Source: Mycteria americana (taxonomy: Eukaryota; Chordata; Aves; Ciconiiformes; Ciconiidae). From it: a stretch of 64,000 nt of DNA. Position 1 is the first letter of the stretch. Every line of letters starts with the position of its first letter. This document shows, in pieces, positions 35,231 to 49,411 of this stretch. The stretch is from positions 222,287,887 to 222,351,886 of the forward strand of contig NC_134365.1 in the NCBI RefSeq assembly GCF_035582795.1, read 5' to 3'. The notes below the pieces were generated by a model. It was given only the letters and a program-made list of their open reading frames with translations, did not search any database and had not been told where the DNA came from. The translations under genes were made by a program, and so were the position numbers.

Positions 35231-37489
35231 AGTTCATTATTCTAAGGAGCCTGTTCTAATACGTGATATTCCCATTAAAGTATGTGCAGCCCTCGGTGCG
35301 CGTTGCGGCTGCTGCTGGCGCGGCCGGGAGGACGCAGGGCACGGGCGCTGGTGAGCAGCAGGGCCACGCTGCCAAGCGCATCTCGCCGTGGCCGCGAGCC
35401 GGCCGCGATGACCGCATACGTCTCTTCCATTTCTAATTTCTGATTCAGCCGCCTGCCAGCTGTAAGCTGCACCGCAGGCACCCACACGTGTGAGGGGGAG
35501 GGAAAATAATTTCTCTAATCCCAACCCAAATATAAAGTTCTGCTGGGAATCATTCCTTAAGCAGAGGCTTAGCGATGCAAGGGTCTCTGCTTGCAGAGCT
35601 CCTGTGCGGTGCTCGTACCCAAATTGTAAACCCGTCTGCGTGGAGGATTTATGGCGTGCTGAAGAACAAGTCTGTTTAATTTATTTTTTTGCCCTCCTTG
35701 TGCTGCTCTGCCTGCCCAAGCACCCGCCGTGCTGTGAAAGCATGCCCGGGCCGCTCGCTTCAGGGACCAAAGCTTGGGCATTTCTCGAGTCAGGTGCTCC
35801 TGTTCCCCTCCCGAGTCGTACGTGATTTATCCTTCTCATTGAAACTCTGTGGGGCGAGCTTCTTACCGAATAAATAGTTATGGAAAAGATACTGTTTGTT
35901 CAGCTGAAATAATGACAAACGGGGTCAAACTCAACTCCAGACTTCTGGCTTTGTGCCCGGGGTGGCTTTAAATGGCGCTTTCCATCCTGGGCACTTAGAA
36001 ATAACGAAGAGAGATTGATCACGTCATTTCTGTTGTCAAAGCTAGCTGAGAGTTCAGAAGCTAGTAATTAAATTAACCATTGTGCAGGTTTAAATAGCAC
36101 ATCTAATGCATATCATTCAGCACGCGTGTAGTAAGCGTTCACTTTGCCAAGGTGCAGTAAAATGTATATGTGAGTGTACGGCAAAGCTGTAACGTGGAGA
36201 AAACGTATTAGTAATGCTCAGTCTCTTGGGAAGGTGAAAAGAGGATTTCTCTGCGATACGCAGCGTTTGCTCTGATGGTCTGCGTTACACAAGAGCCGTC
36301 AGACTTGTGGAGAAAACACGAGGTAAAGATAAACGGTGATTGCCGCGTGGGGTTGTACGGTTCGGGTTGCCAGAGCCCTGAAGGACGGAGATGGTCTGAG
36401 GTGGCGACGGTGGTGGTGGGACGCTCTCTGTCCCGGGGATTCAAGCCAGCGTTGTGAAGGCTACAGTCTTTGATAAGGCGCCTCGTGCTTCCTCTGGCAT
36501 TTCCCCAATTCATGCATCCTCTCCAAATCAACTGCCGGTGGACTCAAATGTGTTTTTTTGTGGTCAAATGTGGCAGTAATGGCTTTTGGGCTGTGCTGCG
36601 CAGTGTGAGCCAAATGAGCCCTGGTCTGGGTTAAAAGCCCGAGCGCCGCGTTACCGTGCTGCCGTCTGCTGTTGCGGTCTGATGCCCCGGCTGGCTGCCG
36701 TTTGGAAAACTGCCTCCTCTCTCTTCTGCTTTAATTTACCTTAAAACTGCGTCCTGTCCGCGCACCTCTGCGGGAGCGTGGCCGTGCCTGGGACAGCAGC
36801 GTGTTGTGAAACCTGTGGTGTTGCCTCTCCAGTGTGCTTAGGGGGAAGCAGCAGAGCAGACAGCAGCTAAATCATGGCTTAAAAGTGGTGGGGAAAAAGG
36901 TGAGCGGGCGTACGGTGGGTGAGCCCTAATATCTGGTCAAACGTACAAGGATGGGTCATCTTTTCAGCGGCTTCTACGCTGCCAGGTTGCAGTGAAAACC
37001 TACGTGCAGGGTAGGCTTTGGGTAGTCTCAGGGAGGATTAGACAATGTGATTTAACACAGTCAGTGGAACAACAGCTGTGATAGCAATGGAGCCGTGCTA
37101 AGGAAAAATTTGGCATATTCTGGTCTCTTCCTTGGTTTTTTTACTTACACAACAATGTTGCTTTAAAATGCTGAACGTTAACATGGATTGCATCATGCTG
37201 AAACTCTTCCCTGTGTGTAAAAGATGAGGACCACATTGTCCAATGAGTTGTCAGCTTGCCTTTTAAAGCCATTTTATTCCTGCAAATAGCCTGGAAGATT
37301 TTTGAAAGACCGTCTTCGGGGAAGGAGCGGAAGTGGTTTGTGATCCCTCTGAAATTGCCGCTGTCCTGGGAAGCGCTAATGGCCGTGCCGCCCTCTGATC
37401 TGCAGGCAAGCCAGGCTCGGGAGCTGGCCCCTCGGAGTTTCAGAAGCGTTTGTTCAAGCTAAGGGCGAGGCTTCAAAAGATGCTGAGCT

Positions 37490-37880
37490 GATTGAATAAC
37501 AGCTTGCCGTTGCCGAAAAGCATTTCCTCCTCCTCTGCTGGCTGTGGCAGCGCCTGCGCCCACGCCCCCGGCGGTTTGGCGCTCGGCGGCGGCAGCAGCA
37601 GCGGGTCTTGCGGGGCCAGGGGAGGTCTCGGCGTGGTGGTGGTGGCTCCGCGAGCCGGCTGCCCCGCAGCGCCGGTGGGCTTTGCTCAGAACAGCCTCTG
37701 AGGCCTGCGCGCGTGGTGTGGACGCTCGATCGGGGAAGACAGACAGACAGACAGACGGCCTCGCGGTCCTCTGGTTCGGTAACTTAGAGAGGTGGCGGCA
37801 GCAGCGGCAGCGCAGGCGTCGCGTGGGCAGTGCGTCGCCTTGTGCTGCCCCAGGCTGAGCGCAGTCGGCTCTGCTGGGAC
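37490..37880. promoter_or_regulatory. intronic CpG-rich block, possible alternative promoter or enhancer
   Basis: CpG density rises sharply over about 400 bases of otherwise ordinary intron, with ggcggcggcagcagcagcggg and related words. A small (ACAG)5 microsatellite sits at 37738-37757. It could be an internal STIM1 promoter, an orphan CpG island or a remnant. No splice donor clearly continuing to STIM1 exon 2 in frame was identified. Confidence 0.4.
37738..37757. repeat. (ACAG)5 microsatellite
   Basis: Five consecutive acag/gaca tetramers. Confidence 0.9.
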
Positions 37881-40800
37881 CCCTCCGGAACGAGGAGCCT
37901 CAGAGATTCGGTGCTGCTCTTTGTCAGCGTCCTGTTCTATAGAGCTCCTCTCCTGGTGGTCACCTACAGGAAAATGTCGCTTTATTAAAGGTATTATTTG
38001 TCAAAGTGCTTTGCAGGTGTGAATCTCCCCACTCTGTCCTCCAAGAGCAGCACTGCCATTTTCCAACAAAGCAAAACAGGGCATAAAATATCCGATTTAT
38101 CCCATGTTCCACAATGAGTCATTTTGAGACCTTTTTTTTTTTTTTTGGCTTGAACTGGGATGGCCTCTCTTTTTTTTTTTTAGTAACAACCTTTATTAGT
38201 GAGGTGGCATCAGCTCGGCTTCCAGCCGGGCAGGCCGGATTTACTGACAGCGCGGTGGCCGCGCTCAGCGGCGTTGTGCCAACACAACACATGCCTTCCG
38301 CACCTATGCGGCAGGGCTGCTCAAAGTGGGACTTGAATTTTTATTTTGCTTGTGTACTCAAAGGTGGCAGCTATTATTTTGAGGCAGGAGAATTATAATT
38401 TAGGAACGCCTGCCTCGGAACGGCATGCTTAGGGTTGTTGCTGTTGCAATAATGTGTCCGACAGATGCTTTTCTCCTGGATCCGCTTGCAGCACGCCGTG
38501 TCAGGGCTGCTTGCACGCCGTCATCGCTGTGTTTTCCTCACCAGCGGCTGGGTTTTTGAGGGGGGAGAGTACACGCAGGGACAGGGAAGCGTGGCTCTGC
38601 CTCTTCCCGAGCTGTCCGTGTTTCCTGCCGGTCCCCGGCGCGGTGTTTCCCAGCGGTGGGTCGCCGTCGGTCGGAGGCTGGGCTGGCAGTCGGCTTCCTC
38701 CCTCCCTGCGTTGCTTCCTCTGGGCGAGCGCTGTTTGGGTTTATGGGGAAGCCGGCCTCGGAGCTGACGTAACCCGAAGTGCTCCTTCTTTGCTCGAGCA
38801 ACATGCTTGGTTGACGAGGGCGGGGGGGGAATCTTGTGTCCCTAATGCGAATAATCTTCACCTACTAATAAAGAGATTTATTTTAATTTTTGCCGCTGTT
38901 GCTCCTCCTAGTTGCTGCTTTTTATGTTCTGCTGCGCCGTGTACTGAGCATTGTCACCTGGCAGTACTAGTCACAGGGCAAGTGAAGTACATGGGGATTA
39001 GGTTAAACTTTTATAGTTACCATTAGTAGACAAAAGCTGTGCTGAGCTCTCCGGGAAGAGCCTTTCCCCGACGCCGCAGGGCTGCCGTGGGGAGGTGGGG
39101 ATCCTCCCTCTCGCGGGAGGGGAGCTTTGTGAACGCTCTCCTGCAGCTTTCCGTGCAGAGCGTCTTGCTTTCTTCTTCCCCTACCTTTATCCCTCGCTCC
39201 TTTCATTACCGTTTAACGTGTTAAACGTGAAATCTGGTAGAATTGCATTGCTAAGAGCGCTTCCCAGGTAGTGCCTGACAGGTCCAGGATCTCCTTCTTG
39301 TATCAGGGTTCCTGACTGTCGCCATCGCACGCGTACAACCGAACGGGTCTGCGAGCACCAAGAGTAATGAAATTTGGATTTTCTGCAGATTTGTGTCCTT
39401 TGTTGACGAGCCGCTTCCTCCTCCTCCTGCTTTCCTCTCCCCACCCTCTTCCCCTCCCCACGCCGTGCCGTCAGCTTTCTCCTGCGCCGTCTGCTGGGAC
39501 CGTGGGTGGCGAGGAGCCGTCCGTGCCGCGGCCGGCGGGAGCACAGGCTGCGTGTGCCTGCTGGCCTCGGGTCCCCTCCTCACCGGTGTCCTGATCCTCA
39601 TGGAAAGCGCTAGAGAACTGCATACGAGACATTTCTTTGGTTCAGTTTGGGGAAGTAGGAGGGTAACAGGAAGACTGGGAAGGTTTTCTTCCCCGAAGAA
39701 GTCCAGCTAACAGTTGCATGCTGTTCTTGAGGTCCAATAATTAAGGCGTGTTTTTGCAGAACCGTGTTTTCCTGCTAGGTCTGCCTGCGGGCGCTGCGAT
39801 GGCGAGCAGCATCTCGCCTTAGCATGGCCTTGCTCTGTTAAAGAGTTGGGCTCTTAAATGGGAGAGGAAGACTTGGCTGGTTTCAGGAAAAAAAGTCTTG
39901 TAAGTGAGAAAATGTTGTAAACTGTAGGAATATGTTTCCAGTGAGCTTGCTGGATGCAGCACACGGTTATCCCACACGATGGTTTATTTGCAAGCAGCAG
40001 CTGATCCCTTCTCGCTGTGGGAAAGGCACGGAGTGTGTGCCACCTCTGAAAGGGCACTGAGCAAAGGCTGTTGTCTCCGTGTTTTCTGCTCTCTAGAGCT
40101 TCTGTGAAAATTTAAATCATCAGTTCTTGGTAAGACACGAGGGATAAATAAGGTTAAAATTGGGAGAAGCTGTCCTTGTATGGCAGCATGGGAATGGTGC
40201 TGCTTCGCTTGAATTAATTATGCAGAAGCTTGTCTGTGAAGGGACTATGGGGAGTCCTCGATTCCCGGGCTGTGGCGAGAGGAGGAGGACAGGCAATGCA
40301 TGCGACAGGTCCTTCTGCGTTGTCCACTTGTGAAGCTTTTCCTCCTGGGGCAACGTGCTCCTTCAGCTGTCCTCTGAGTCCGTGAAGGCGAGATAGACGG
40401 GATCTCAGCTCAGGGGCAGGGGGTTCTGGAAAGAAGAGCAGAAGAAAAGGACACCATGGAAAAGGCCCCTATAAAGCAACGGTTCTGGAAGCTTTGCCTT
40501 GCTCCAGGTATTGAGCATTGCTGAGACTGGGCTGATCAAGAGACTTGGGATGCAAGCCTGGCCTTTGGGTCAGGTCTGTGCTATCCATCTCGTAAGTGTA
40601 TGGAGGTAGTTCATACACGCTAATCGTGTTGGAAATCTCTTTTTAAATTCCTGAGGAAGCTCCCCAAAGTAATGAATTGAAAATTCAATAAAACGTAATG
40701 GAAATATATTAGCATGAACCATCTTTGGCCAGAGGAGCTGTGTGGGTCTGAAGTGCTTCGCCCTCGAGATGTCAAATCTTTGCAGCAATCAAGCCTTGAA

Positions 40801-41599
40801 AGGAAGGCTTGGTTGGAGCGTTAGTGCTGCTGCCTGCAGCTCTGCCTTCTAGCTGCCCCAAGGACAACCTAGAGTAAAGGGTTTCGTCCTCCGGTTATAA
40901 TAAGTAGGCTCACCTTTTCCTATCCTTTCCGTTCTCTGCAGCGGGAAATGTGAGGCAGCCGTGCTTTGGACTGGAACAATCTGTCGGCTGTACGGTGTGC
41001 GTGCACCCGCTGTGGGCTGCACGTGAGAAGGTTGAATCCAGCGAGGGGTTAGTTTTAAAGTTGCTTTAAATCTTCCTCTGCACCTTTAGTTTGTGGCACC
41101 TGCATGGACAGGCACACTCAGCTTTTAGGAGCAATCCAGGGCGATTTTCCTCTTCCTCAAGTTGTCGTCTTTATGGCTTACGTGCATCCAGCTGCGCATG
41201 AAAACTCAGCCGCTTCACAGGCTGCTTGTGGCAGCTGGAGAGTGGGCATCTGCTTGCAGGTGCATAAACCTAAGGTGCTGTTTCTCGTATCTCTTTTCAC
41301 ATCCTATAAAAAAGAAGCAAGAGATAAGAGAGGAAGAAGAGAAAGATAGTTTCTATGGAGTGGGTGGTGCAAGTACTTCCTTCCAGCATTGAGGACGTGA
41401 CCTGTTACTCCTCCGTGCTGGACTGGGAGCTGCCTGGCCGAACTAACTGCGCAAGCAAGAGACCAGTTCAGCCTTGAGGTGCAACTCCTTTATAGAGAGC
41501 TCTCACAAAAAAGAACGAGCTTTTTCCTAATAGAGTAACTTTAATTTTGACAAGTTAGGATGAAATATTTTACATCGTAAAAGCAGATCCCTGACTTAC

Positions 41600-41830
41600 G
41601 CAGTGGGAGGATACAGAGAAGATGGAGCGAGACCCTTCTCAGGTTTGCAAGGCGAGAGGCCGTGAACACCGATCGCAGCAGGGGCAATTCTGTTTGGATG
41701 TTAGGGATGTGTTTTCATAACGGAGGTAGTCCATGCGTTGAAACTGGGGCTCAAAGAGGTGGTTGAACCTCCCTGGAGATACCAGAACTCAACTGGATGG
41801 GGCCGCGAGCAATCTGATCTAAGCTGGCGC
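41600..41830 (+). mobile_element. CR1 LINE 3'-region fragment
   Basis: It reads like the CR1 segment 'gagatggagc(c)agac...cttctcag' through 'ggttgaacctccctggagata...' in sense orientation. It is diverged, lacks the terminal GATTCTATG tail and has no coding capacity. Confidence 0.7.
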
Positions 41831-43261
41831 CTCTCAGCTGTGTATAAAGGACGAGAACAGTGGGAGGTCTATGCACGAAGGTACAAGGGAGTTACACACC
41901 CTTCAACATTCAGGTAGTAAAATTATCCAAGCGTTAGAGACACAAGTAGCGGCAATGCAAAAGCTGCTTTTTGTGCCTAAGCTTGCTGCTGCTTGCAACT
42001 GCTTTTCCTGGTTAGGCTGATGTACGTCTACAAGGAAGCGAACATTTTCTCCTGTGAACCTGATTAGAATGAATAAAGAGCCTCCAAATTTTGCAGATAA
42101 GACTGCTTCAAAAAGTTAATATTAGTAATAAGGATCACATTTTAAAAAAACAAGAAGGCCAAAACACCACTATTATAGCTAGCTATAAGTACAAAACCTT
42201 GGGGTAAAATGCATTTTAGACCTGATTTACTTATGGGTACATCTTTGTGCTGCAACGTCAGCTGATGCGATCAGTCAGGTTGCGTCACCGTGGGGGTGAC
42301 ATAATTCAGGAGACAACCATCGGCCCTGGAACAGTCCGTTTGAAGGAGAAGAAAATCAAGTCAGGAGTGTGAGCGATAGGAGAAAATGTTTACTTTTCAC
42401 AGAAAAAATCTGTGTTTGGAGCAGGGGGGCTGCAGGAGGCTGCGTGGTCCCCTGAGATGTGAGCTACCACCTGTCCCAGCCCCTGCCGCGCAGGGCCCCG
42501 CAGATGCTCTTCACCGAGCGTCCCACGGGGCCTGAAGCCTTTACTTAGAAGGAAGAAGGGTGGTGGTGAGAAGGGAGAGGCCGTGCGTGTTAAAGGATCG
42601 CTTTGCTGCGAGGGGTTATGAAAGCACGTGTGTGAAGTGCTGCTCCGCTTTGCACTTCGCTCTTGGTTTGCAGTTGGTAGTTTTTAAAACCATGCAATGC
42701 GTAGCCCTCGGGAGCGGTGCCGCGGCCGCTGCAGCCAGGCTGCCCCGTGCCAGCTCCCTCCTGGTCATTGTAATCCTGCACGTTCTTCTGTCTCGCTTTT
42801 ATTTGACTTTCTGGAGGTAGCTGGAGTAGTGCTGACTTGTGTTTAGGTGGGTGCTGCTGGTGCAAGTTCGTTTAGGCTGGGGGTAAAACAGAGTCCCACC
42901 TCCGTGCTGCTCAGAAGGCGAACGGCTCAGCCTCGAGCTGGTCTGCCATATTCTCTGCTTTTGGAGACACAACCACAGCACTGACGTGTTTCTTCCCAGC
43001 CTGCAGGATACTTTAGACTTATTTAAACTCTCCTTAATTTTGTAGGTTCTTTGAAGTGTGGTATCTCCTTTGATCCTAGGGTTGGCCTCCAGAAGAGAGC
43101 TGTGGTCAGGGTGGATGGAGCCAGAGCAGCTCTCAGCTTTGAGGCTCACGGGTGTAAGGTCCTGTCCCCTGTTACTCTGTGCTTTCGGGCAGCAGCGTGG
43201 TTCAACCCAGGAAACAGCCAAATACAAATTGCTGTAGTCTGTGCGGGTCACATCAAATCAC

Positions 43262-44012
43262 AGGGAGCGTTGGAGGGCAGAGGTGTCCCTTGGAGGGACC
43301 TGGACAAGCAGGAGAAGTGGGCTGGTAGGAACCTTTGTTAAACCTGAAGTTTAACAAAAGCAAATGCAAAGTCTTGCATCTGGGATAGAATAACCCTGCT
43401 CAAGGATACGGGCTGGGGGCGACTCTCTGGGAAGCGGCTTTGCAGAAGAGGATCTGAAGAAGTTGCCCGTGGGCAGAGTGCCCTGGGGTGAGGGAGGCAG
43501 GAGGGTCCATCAGGTCCAGGGACGAGGTCCTCCCCTTTATCGGGCAGCTGCAATGCTGCGCCTGGAGTACTGTGTCCACTTCGGGGCTCCCCGGTACAGA
43601 AGAGGTGTGGACATGCTGGTGCGTCTAGCAGAGCCACCGCGGGGGCTGGGGGACCGGGGGGGTTCAGCCTGGGGCGGAGGAGGGCGCAGGGGGACCTCAC
43701 TGCTGCCTGCAGCCACCCCATCGCAGTGCCCAGAGATGGAGCCAGGCCGTTCCCAGAGGTGCTCGGCGCTGGTAGGAGAGCAGCACGCACGGGCTGCAAC
43801 ACGGGGAGCCCCGGCCAGATGTAGGGGAAAAAAAATTACTGTGAGAGTGGTCAAATACTGGAGGGGCCCCGAGCGGTTGTGGGGTCTCCATCCCGAGTGA
43901 CCTGATCTGGCTGGAGCTGCCTCAGGCGGGAGGCTGAACCTGGATGAGCTCCAGCGGTCCCTCCTGACCTATGTTAGTCCATGGTTGTGATTTTCTGATT
44001 CTATGATTCTGT
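43262..44012 (+). mobile_element. CR1 LINE, 5'-truncated, sense orientation
   Basis: It begins within the end of the reverse-transcriptase ORF (ttggagggacctggacaagc, then tgcaaagtcttgcatctggg). It continues through 'tggagtactgtgtccacttc' and ends with the CR1 tail 'ctgattctatgattctg'. It contains deletions and no intact ORF. Confidence 0.88.
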
Positions 44013-47000
44013 AATTTTAATTGATGTCTTTATTGTGTAGTGCGTTGCTCTGGGGGTAACTTTGACTAGCCTTGAGGTAAATGCTGTTCTATTCTGGTCT
44101 TGCCTGAATAACGAAATTAAAAATACGTTTGTATTCGGTGTTAGGCATTTATCAAGAAATACTCTCTGAGAGCAAGAGGGGAATATATATTTCTCTGCCA
44201 CCTTGTGAAAGCCACCAACATTTTTTACTTCTGTTGCAACCTGACTTTATGTATCTTGAGCTCTCCTTGCTCCCAGTGTCTTTTGCAGTGCGTATCGTGT
44301 ACCGGAGTGCCAAGAGCTGGGGACTGGAAAGCCCTGGCTTTGGGCAAGCTCTGCTGCAGTAACGGCTCGCGTGGGTCAAGGACAATGAGAGGGAATGGCA
44401 GAAAGATTGTGCGTTTTTCTTTGATTTCTTCTTAGCTTTCTTAGGCGTCTCAAATTTTTCAGGCAAGAATGACTCACTGATCCATTATGTGGTTTCCTGA
44501 CTTTTAGCAATTTTTATTTCACTTAAAAAATAATAATTACTAGTTTTGCATCACCGTGCACAGCAGCCAGCATTCAAAGCCCCGTACCGTGGGCTGTGGC
44601 TGACTGGAGCGGCTGACTCATGTCTGTTACAGGTTTTCAGATTGACATTGATTTCTTCCCACCTCTCACGGAGTCTCTGTCTTTCAAGATATCTGCAAGG
44701 CTGGTTTTGGCCATGTAGTGATCTCCTCGTCTCTTACAGAGCAGGCGTGTTGAGCTGGGTCCTGGAGAACAGGAGCAGGCGCTGCAGGGTTGGCCAGCCC
44801 CCTCGGTTCCCCGGGGCAGGGACCACCGTCCCCCTGCGCCGCTCTGCAGCGGCGCCCGCTGCGCCCGGGCTCTGCGCTGTGATGGCAGGTGTAGTAGGCT
44901 TCTGCACATCCTTCCCCAAAACATCACCTTCTGTGAACGGAAGGTGCTACAAAACGGGGCGCGTGTCAAGGGTTAACCCCTGGATTCTGCTGCAGCCGGT
45001 GGTGGTTTTTCAGCGTGCAGAACCCAGCTCCCATCGCTTTGTGAAGGTGTGGGGGGCCCCGCGGCTGCCTCTGACCCTGCCCGGCGCTGACGGCTCCCAG
45101 CGTTGCGAAGAAGCAGGTTTCCTTAACCTCTGAAAGCGCTGCTGTTCGTGGCGTACTGATAAGGCGTTTGAGAGAGACGTCTCTTAGAAGGAATATTCAC
45201 CACTAAAATATTTTACGTACTTTAAACAGCACTGGGCACAGGAGGGTTGTGTGCGGCTGTGGAGCGCTGCCTGGCCCAGGGATGTGCTTACGTGAGCTGC
45301 ACAGGACTGCCCCGCCGGAGGGTTTTCAGCTGGGAATAAAAAAGGGCTTCTAGACTTTCCGGCTATATTTCTAAAATAATTCCCGGCTGTGACGGTGCGC
45401 GCAGGATCTGCGCAGCCTGGGGTGCCGCGGGTCCCAGTGGGTGCTGAGGCTGGGTTCGGGAGGAGGGGCGGTGGTCGGGTGGTGCACAGCCGCACCGCGT
45501 CAACCCAGCGCCAGCGGGCTGTCAGCGTCCCTCCTGCTGCTCCCCTCTGGGCTTCTGTTCCGGTGCGGTGGAGTCGCGGCCAGTTCTAAGGAGGCCAGGG
45601 CAGAAATGAGCGGCACTGCTGGCGACGGGCGTCACTTGTCAAGCTCGGGGTGCATCAGCAGACGGCCACCGGCTTCGTCCCCCGTCGTTCCTTTCCCACC
45701 GCGATGCGGGAGAGGAGAGCTGTTGTTCCGGCAGCGCCTGGTGCTCGGCAGCCGGGAGCATCCAGCCTGGCGGCTCGCGGCCCCAGGTCCCGGTGCGGCT
45801 CTGCCCGTGCTGCCGGCGAGCGGGAGGTGGTTGCACCTGGCCTGGAAAAGGGCTGGGGCTCCCTGGTGTGGGGAGGGGGCACAGTGGGCCAGGGGAAAGC
45901 GCCGTTTGGGCTCTGGGCGCATGGCCGACGCTGTGCGGTCTGGGGAATGACTTCAGAAGAGCGGCCGTTCAGAGCACTGGTGCAGAATTGCTCTTGAGAA
46001 ATCTGAGGAATTTCCAAGATATTTTTATACTGAGAAGTATTTACACCTCAGCGTTAATAAGCATCCATTTTATCTAAAAATAAGTAACCCTGTACCAAAT
46101 GTAAAGTGAAGAAGGTCACTCTTACCTGAAGAGTTAACTGAATCTGCCGGTTATGGCCACGAGAAGTGGAGGGGCAGGAGAGGACCCTTCCCCGTTGCAC
46201 CTGCCTTCACGTGCTCTGTACGAGGGTGGAGGAGGGAAATGGAGAAATACCGCACTGCCAAAAAGGTGAAGGAGCGATAAATCCCTTACACATTCTAGGA
46301 ACTGCATTTACACATTTGCCTATAATTCTGGAAATATTTTAGGAATTTCTTTTTTGGTGTGCACTGGAATGCATGTCTTGAGCTGGGTCTGTAAAAGACA
46401 AATCTGTGCAGTGATGTCTTGGGTTTTGTTCTTGCACTGGCTTTGGAGACATGGAAGATACCAAGCACCGTAAATTAGAACCACTGTTCAGAGACATGGG
46501 GAGAATGTAACCAATACTCAGAAAAATGCTTGCAAGTCTGAGAAACCATCATATATTTATGCCATAAAGCAAAGCTAGGAAAAAAACACCGAAAAATTGT
46601 CTGGTAATATTTTTTTCTTTCATAATTTGCAACTCTCGGAGAAAACTTCTGATGACTCCCTTGATTAAATCCGCATTTGTGCGGTGATGGGGAAGCCCTG
46701 CTCTCCGCACGGCTGCTGACCTCAGAAGCTGTTTCTGCAAGGGCAGAGGGTGAAGCCCGTGGAGCAGGACCGCAGGAGCTGGCAGCGAGCTTGTCCGAGG
46801 CGGTGAACGGGATGGCAAGTTAAGGGCTGGCTGGTTCCGCGCGCGGGCGTTGCAGATCCTTCCCGGTGCAGGGGTTTGTTACTCGCTTGTGGCGGGGGCT
46901 GGACTGTGCGTGTTCGGGTTGCGCAAGGGGTGCGGAGCGGGGAGAGCTTGAAGGGATGTTGTCTTTCGGACGGCCGTTCGAGTGAATACGTGGGAAGCGA

Positions 47001-49390
47001 TGCTTCCCAGCCGGGGCTTGTGCCCGAGCCTGTGCTGGGCTCCCGAGATCCCCAGTTCCCGACTGGGAGCAGGCTCAGGCAGTGCCTCTCCGTGAGCTTC
47101 GCCCTGGGGTGCAGACCTCTCGTTGCACCCACTGCCGTGAGCCGGCACGGCCCCTTACTCTCGTCTCGGTGAAGTGCCCGCAGCAGCGGGAGCCAGGCGA
47201 GCTTTCCTTCCTCTAAGGATTCTCTCTTGTGGGAATACTTGTTTGCGCTTCCCATCTTTCAGCAGTACGGATAGAGGTTGCTTACAGAAATTAACACAAC
47301 ATGGGAGCGTAAGAAAAATTGCTGCTGCTCTTACTTTGGTGACCTGCAGATGCTGGTGCTCCTGGAGGCCCCTGAAGCCATAGAGCCAAGGGGTTGACAA
47401 AGACGGGGGAAGGAGAGGTTTTTGTTTAGCCGGTGACTGGTGTTCCCTGGTGGTGGGATTTGCAGTGCCAGGAGGTATCAGGTCTGTCTGTCTATGGTTG
47501 GCTGAATTCTTGCGGTTTTCAAACAACCCACAATATTAGCAGATTTAAATTAATTAGGGAAACTTTACCTGTGTCCAGTGAAGGTGCTTCCAAAGAACAT
47601 CAGTTGTGAAAGGACAGTCGTATTGAGCGAAGGATGACCTTAAAGTCAAATCTGGATGGCCTTCACTGTTCCGTACACTTTTAATTACTCAACTTTGTTT
47701 GGCACAAAAGAGAAAGAATGCGTAAGCAGCTAGATTACTTGGTTTATTATTATGAAGTAACCCAATCTCTAGTTATTTGAGCTCATTAGAACTTTTTCCT
47801 ACCCGTGGGATATTTTTGCTTTTGCTGCTCATCTTGCAGAAGGACTCGACGTGGTATTTTCTAGCTGACTGTAGGCAAAACCGCTTTGCCTTACAGGGTG
47901 GTACTAAAAGAACTTTTGCTATCTTACTTAGCCAGCCCAACAGAAATATTACGCGGTCCTGGGGCCTGAAGAAAGCAAATAAAAATTTCTCAGGAAGGAA
48001 ATACATGAAACGGGCACTTTGAGGCCAGAGCACACAAGCAAGGATGCTGAGATTTGGCCTGGAGAGGTTTGAGAGCAACGGGAAGGGCAGAACCATGCCC
48101 GAATACTCCGTTGGTGGCGTGGGCAGGAGATGTGATCGTTTACCGTACCTGGCGTAGGCTGCCTGTGGAGACAGACGGCGTGGGCAGGAGGAGGTGTGGG
48201 CGCTGCTAGGACAGGCAGACGGGGCCGGGGCGTGGGGTGGGGTTGGTGGTGTCTGCTTCCACCCCAACGGGGAGAGGTACCTTTGTTTTGGGTTGGGGGG
48301 GTGGTTATTTTTTAATGGGCTTGCAAGAGCAAAGCATTTGAGGAGGAAGAGTGGGACAACAAAGGTTTGTGGTGGAGGAGATTGGGTGGAAGCAAAGGTT
48401 AAAAGGGCTTTGCTGCTGGTTGCGGGGAAGAATGAGGGTGTTTAGAAGAAATGGGATGACGCTTTGCTGGTACTAAATCAAGTAAATTGTTGCATGGAGA
48501 TCAGGGGATTTTCCAGGAACCGATAGCTGCCATCAGAATAGGGGAGACGGATTTGGCCCCGTGAATTCGGCATGGGCTGTTTCTCTGAACGCTATTATTA
48601 GACGGTTTGCGAATATTTTTAGTTGGACCTTCCAGCAGGGGCACCCAAGGGTGTTGCTGCTTTCTTTAAAAGTATATCAGAGATCAAATGGTCTAACCTC
48701 TGGCTGTATTCACATTTTTTCTAGACTATTTAATTTGAGTCAGGTTCAGGGTGTTTTTTGCATCGTGCAAGCTGTTTCATTAAAGGAAAAAAGTGTATCT
48801 TTGAACTCCTGCTAATACGTACTTAATACTTGAGGGGTTTCTGGTAAGACTCGCGGGTTGGTTACTTGTGCTCGGGTGAGGAACCGGGGATCGGTGCCGC
48901 AGAAGCGGTTTGCAGCGCTCCGTGTGAAGTGGAGTGGAGAACTGGGTGACTTGAGTGAATTTCTATGTAACTGTCTGCTACAGACCCCGCTGTTCCAGAG
49001 GTGATGGTAATGTAACGCAGCAGCAAGAGGACGTGAATAGTTCAGTGGTGTTGAGCAGGGCGCTCGCTTGAATGCTCTCCTTTGTCTGCTCCTCATGAAA
49101 CTCCCTTCAGCCGAACCTTCTGCCTACAAAAACGGTGATGAAAATGACGGGTTGGAGTTCCTAGGCTCTAAGGGAGGTGGGAAGATGGATGAGGTCTGTT
49201 GGCAATGTCAGTGAATTGCGTGCGGCTCCTTGAGATGACGAGAGTCGCACGCTGCTGCCTTCCGGGCAAGACGTCGTGCCCTGCCTCTGCACCTCCTGGG
49301 GAAGCAGTTTGCCTGCCAAGGGGACTCGTTCAAACGGAATAGGGAAACGCGTGTGTTAAAACCCCAATTCTGTTTGACAAATTCACCTTT

Positions 49391-49411
49391 AAAAAAAAAA
49401 AAAAAAAAAAA
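49391..49411. repeat. poly(A) tract, 21 bases
   Basis: Uninterrupted A run without a recognisable retroposed body beside it. Confidence 0.95.
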
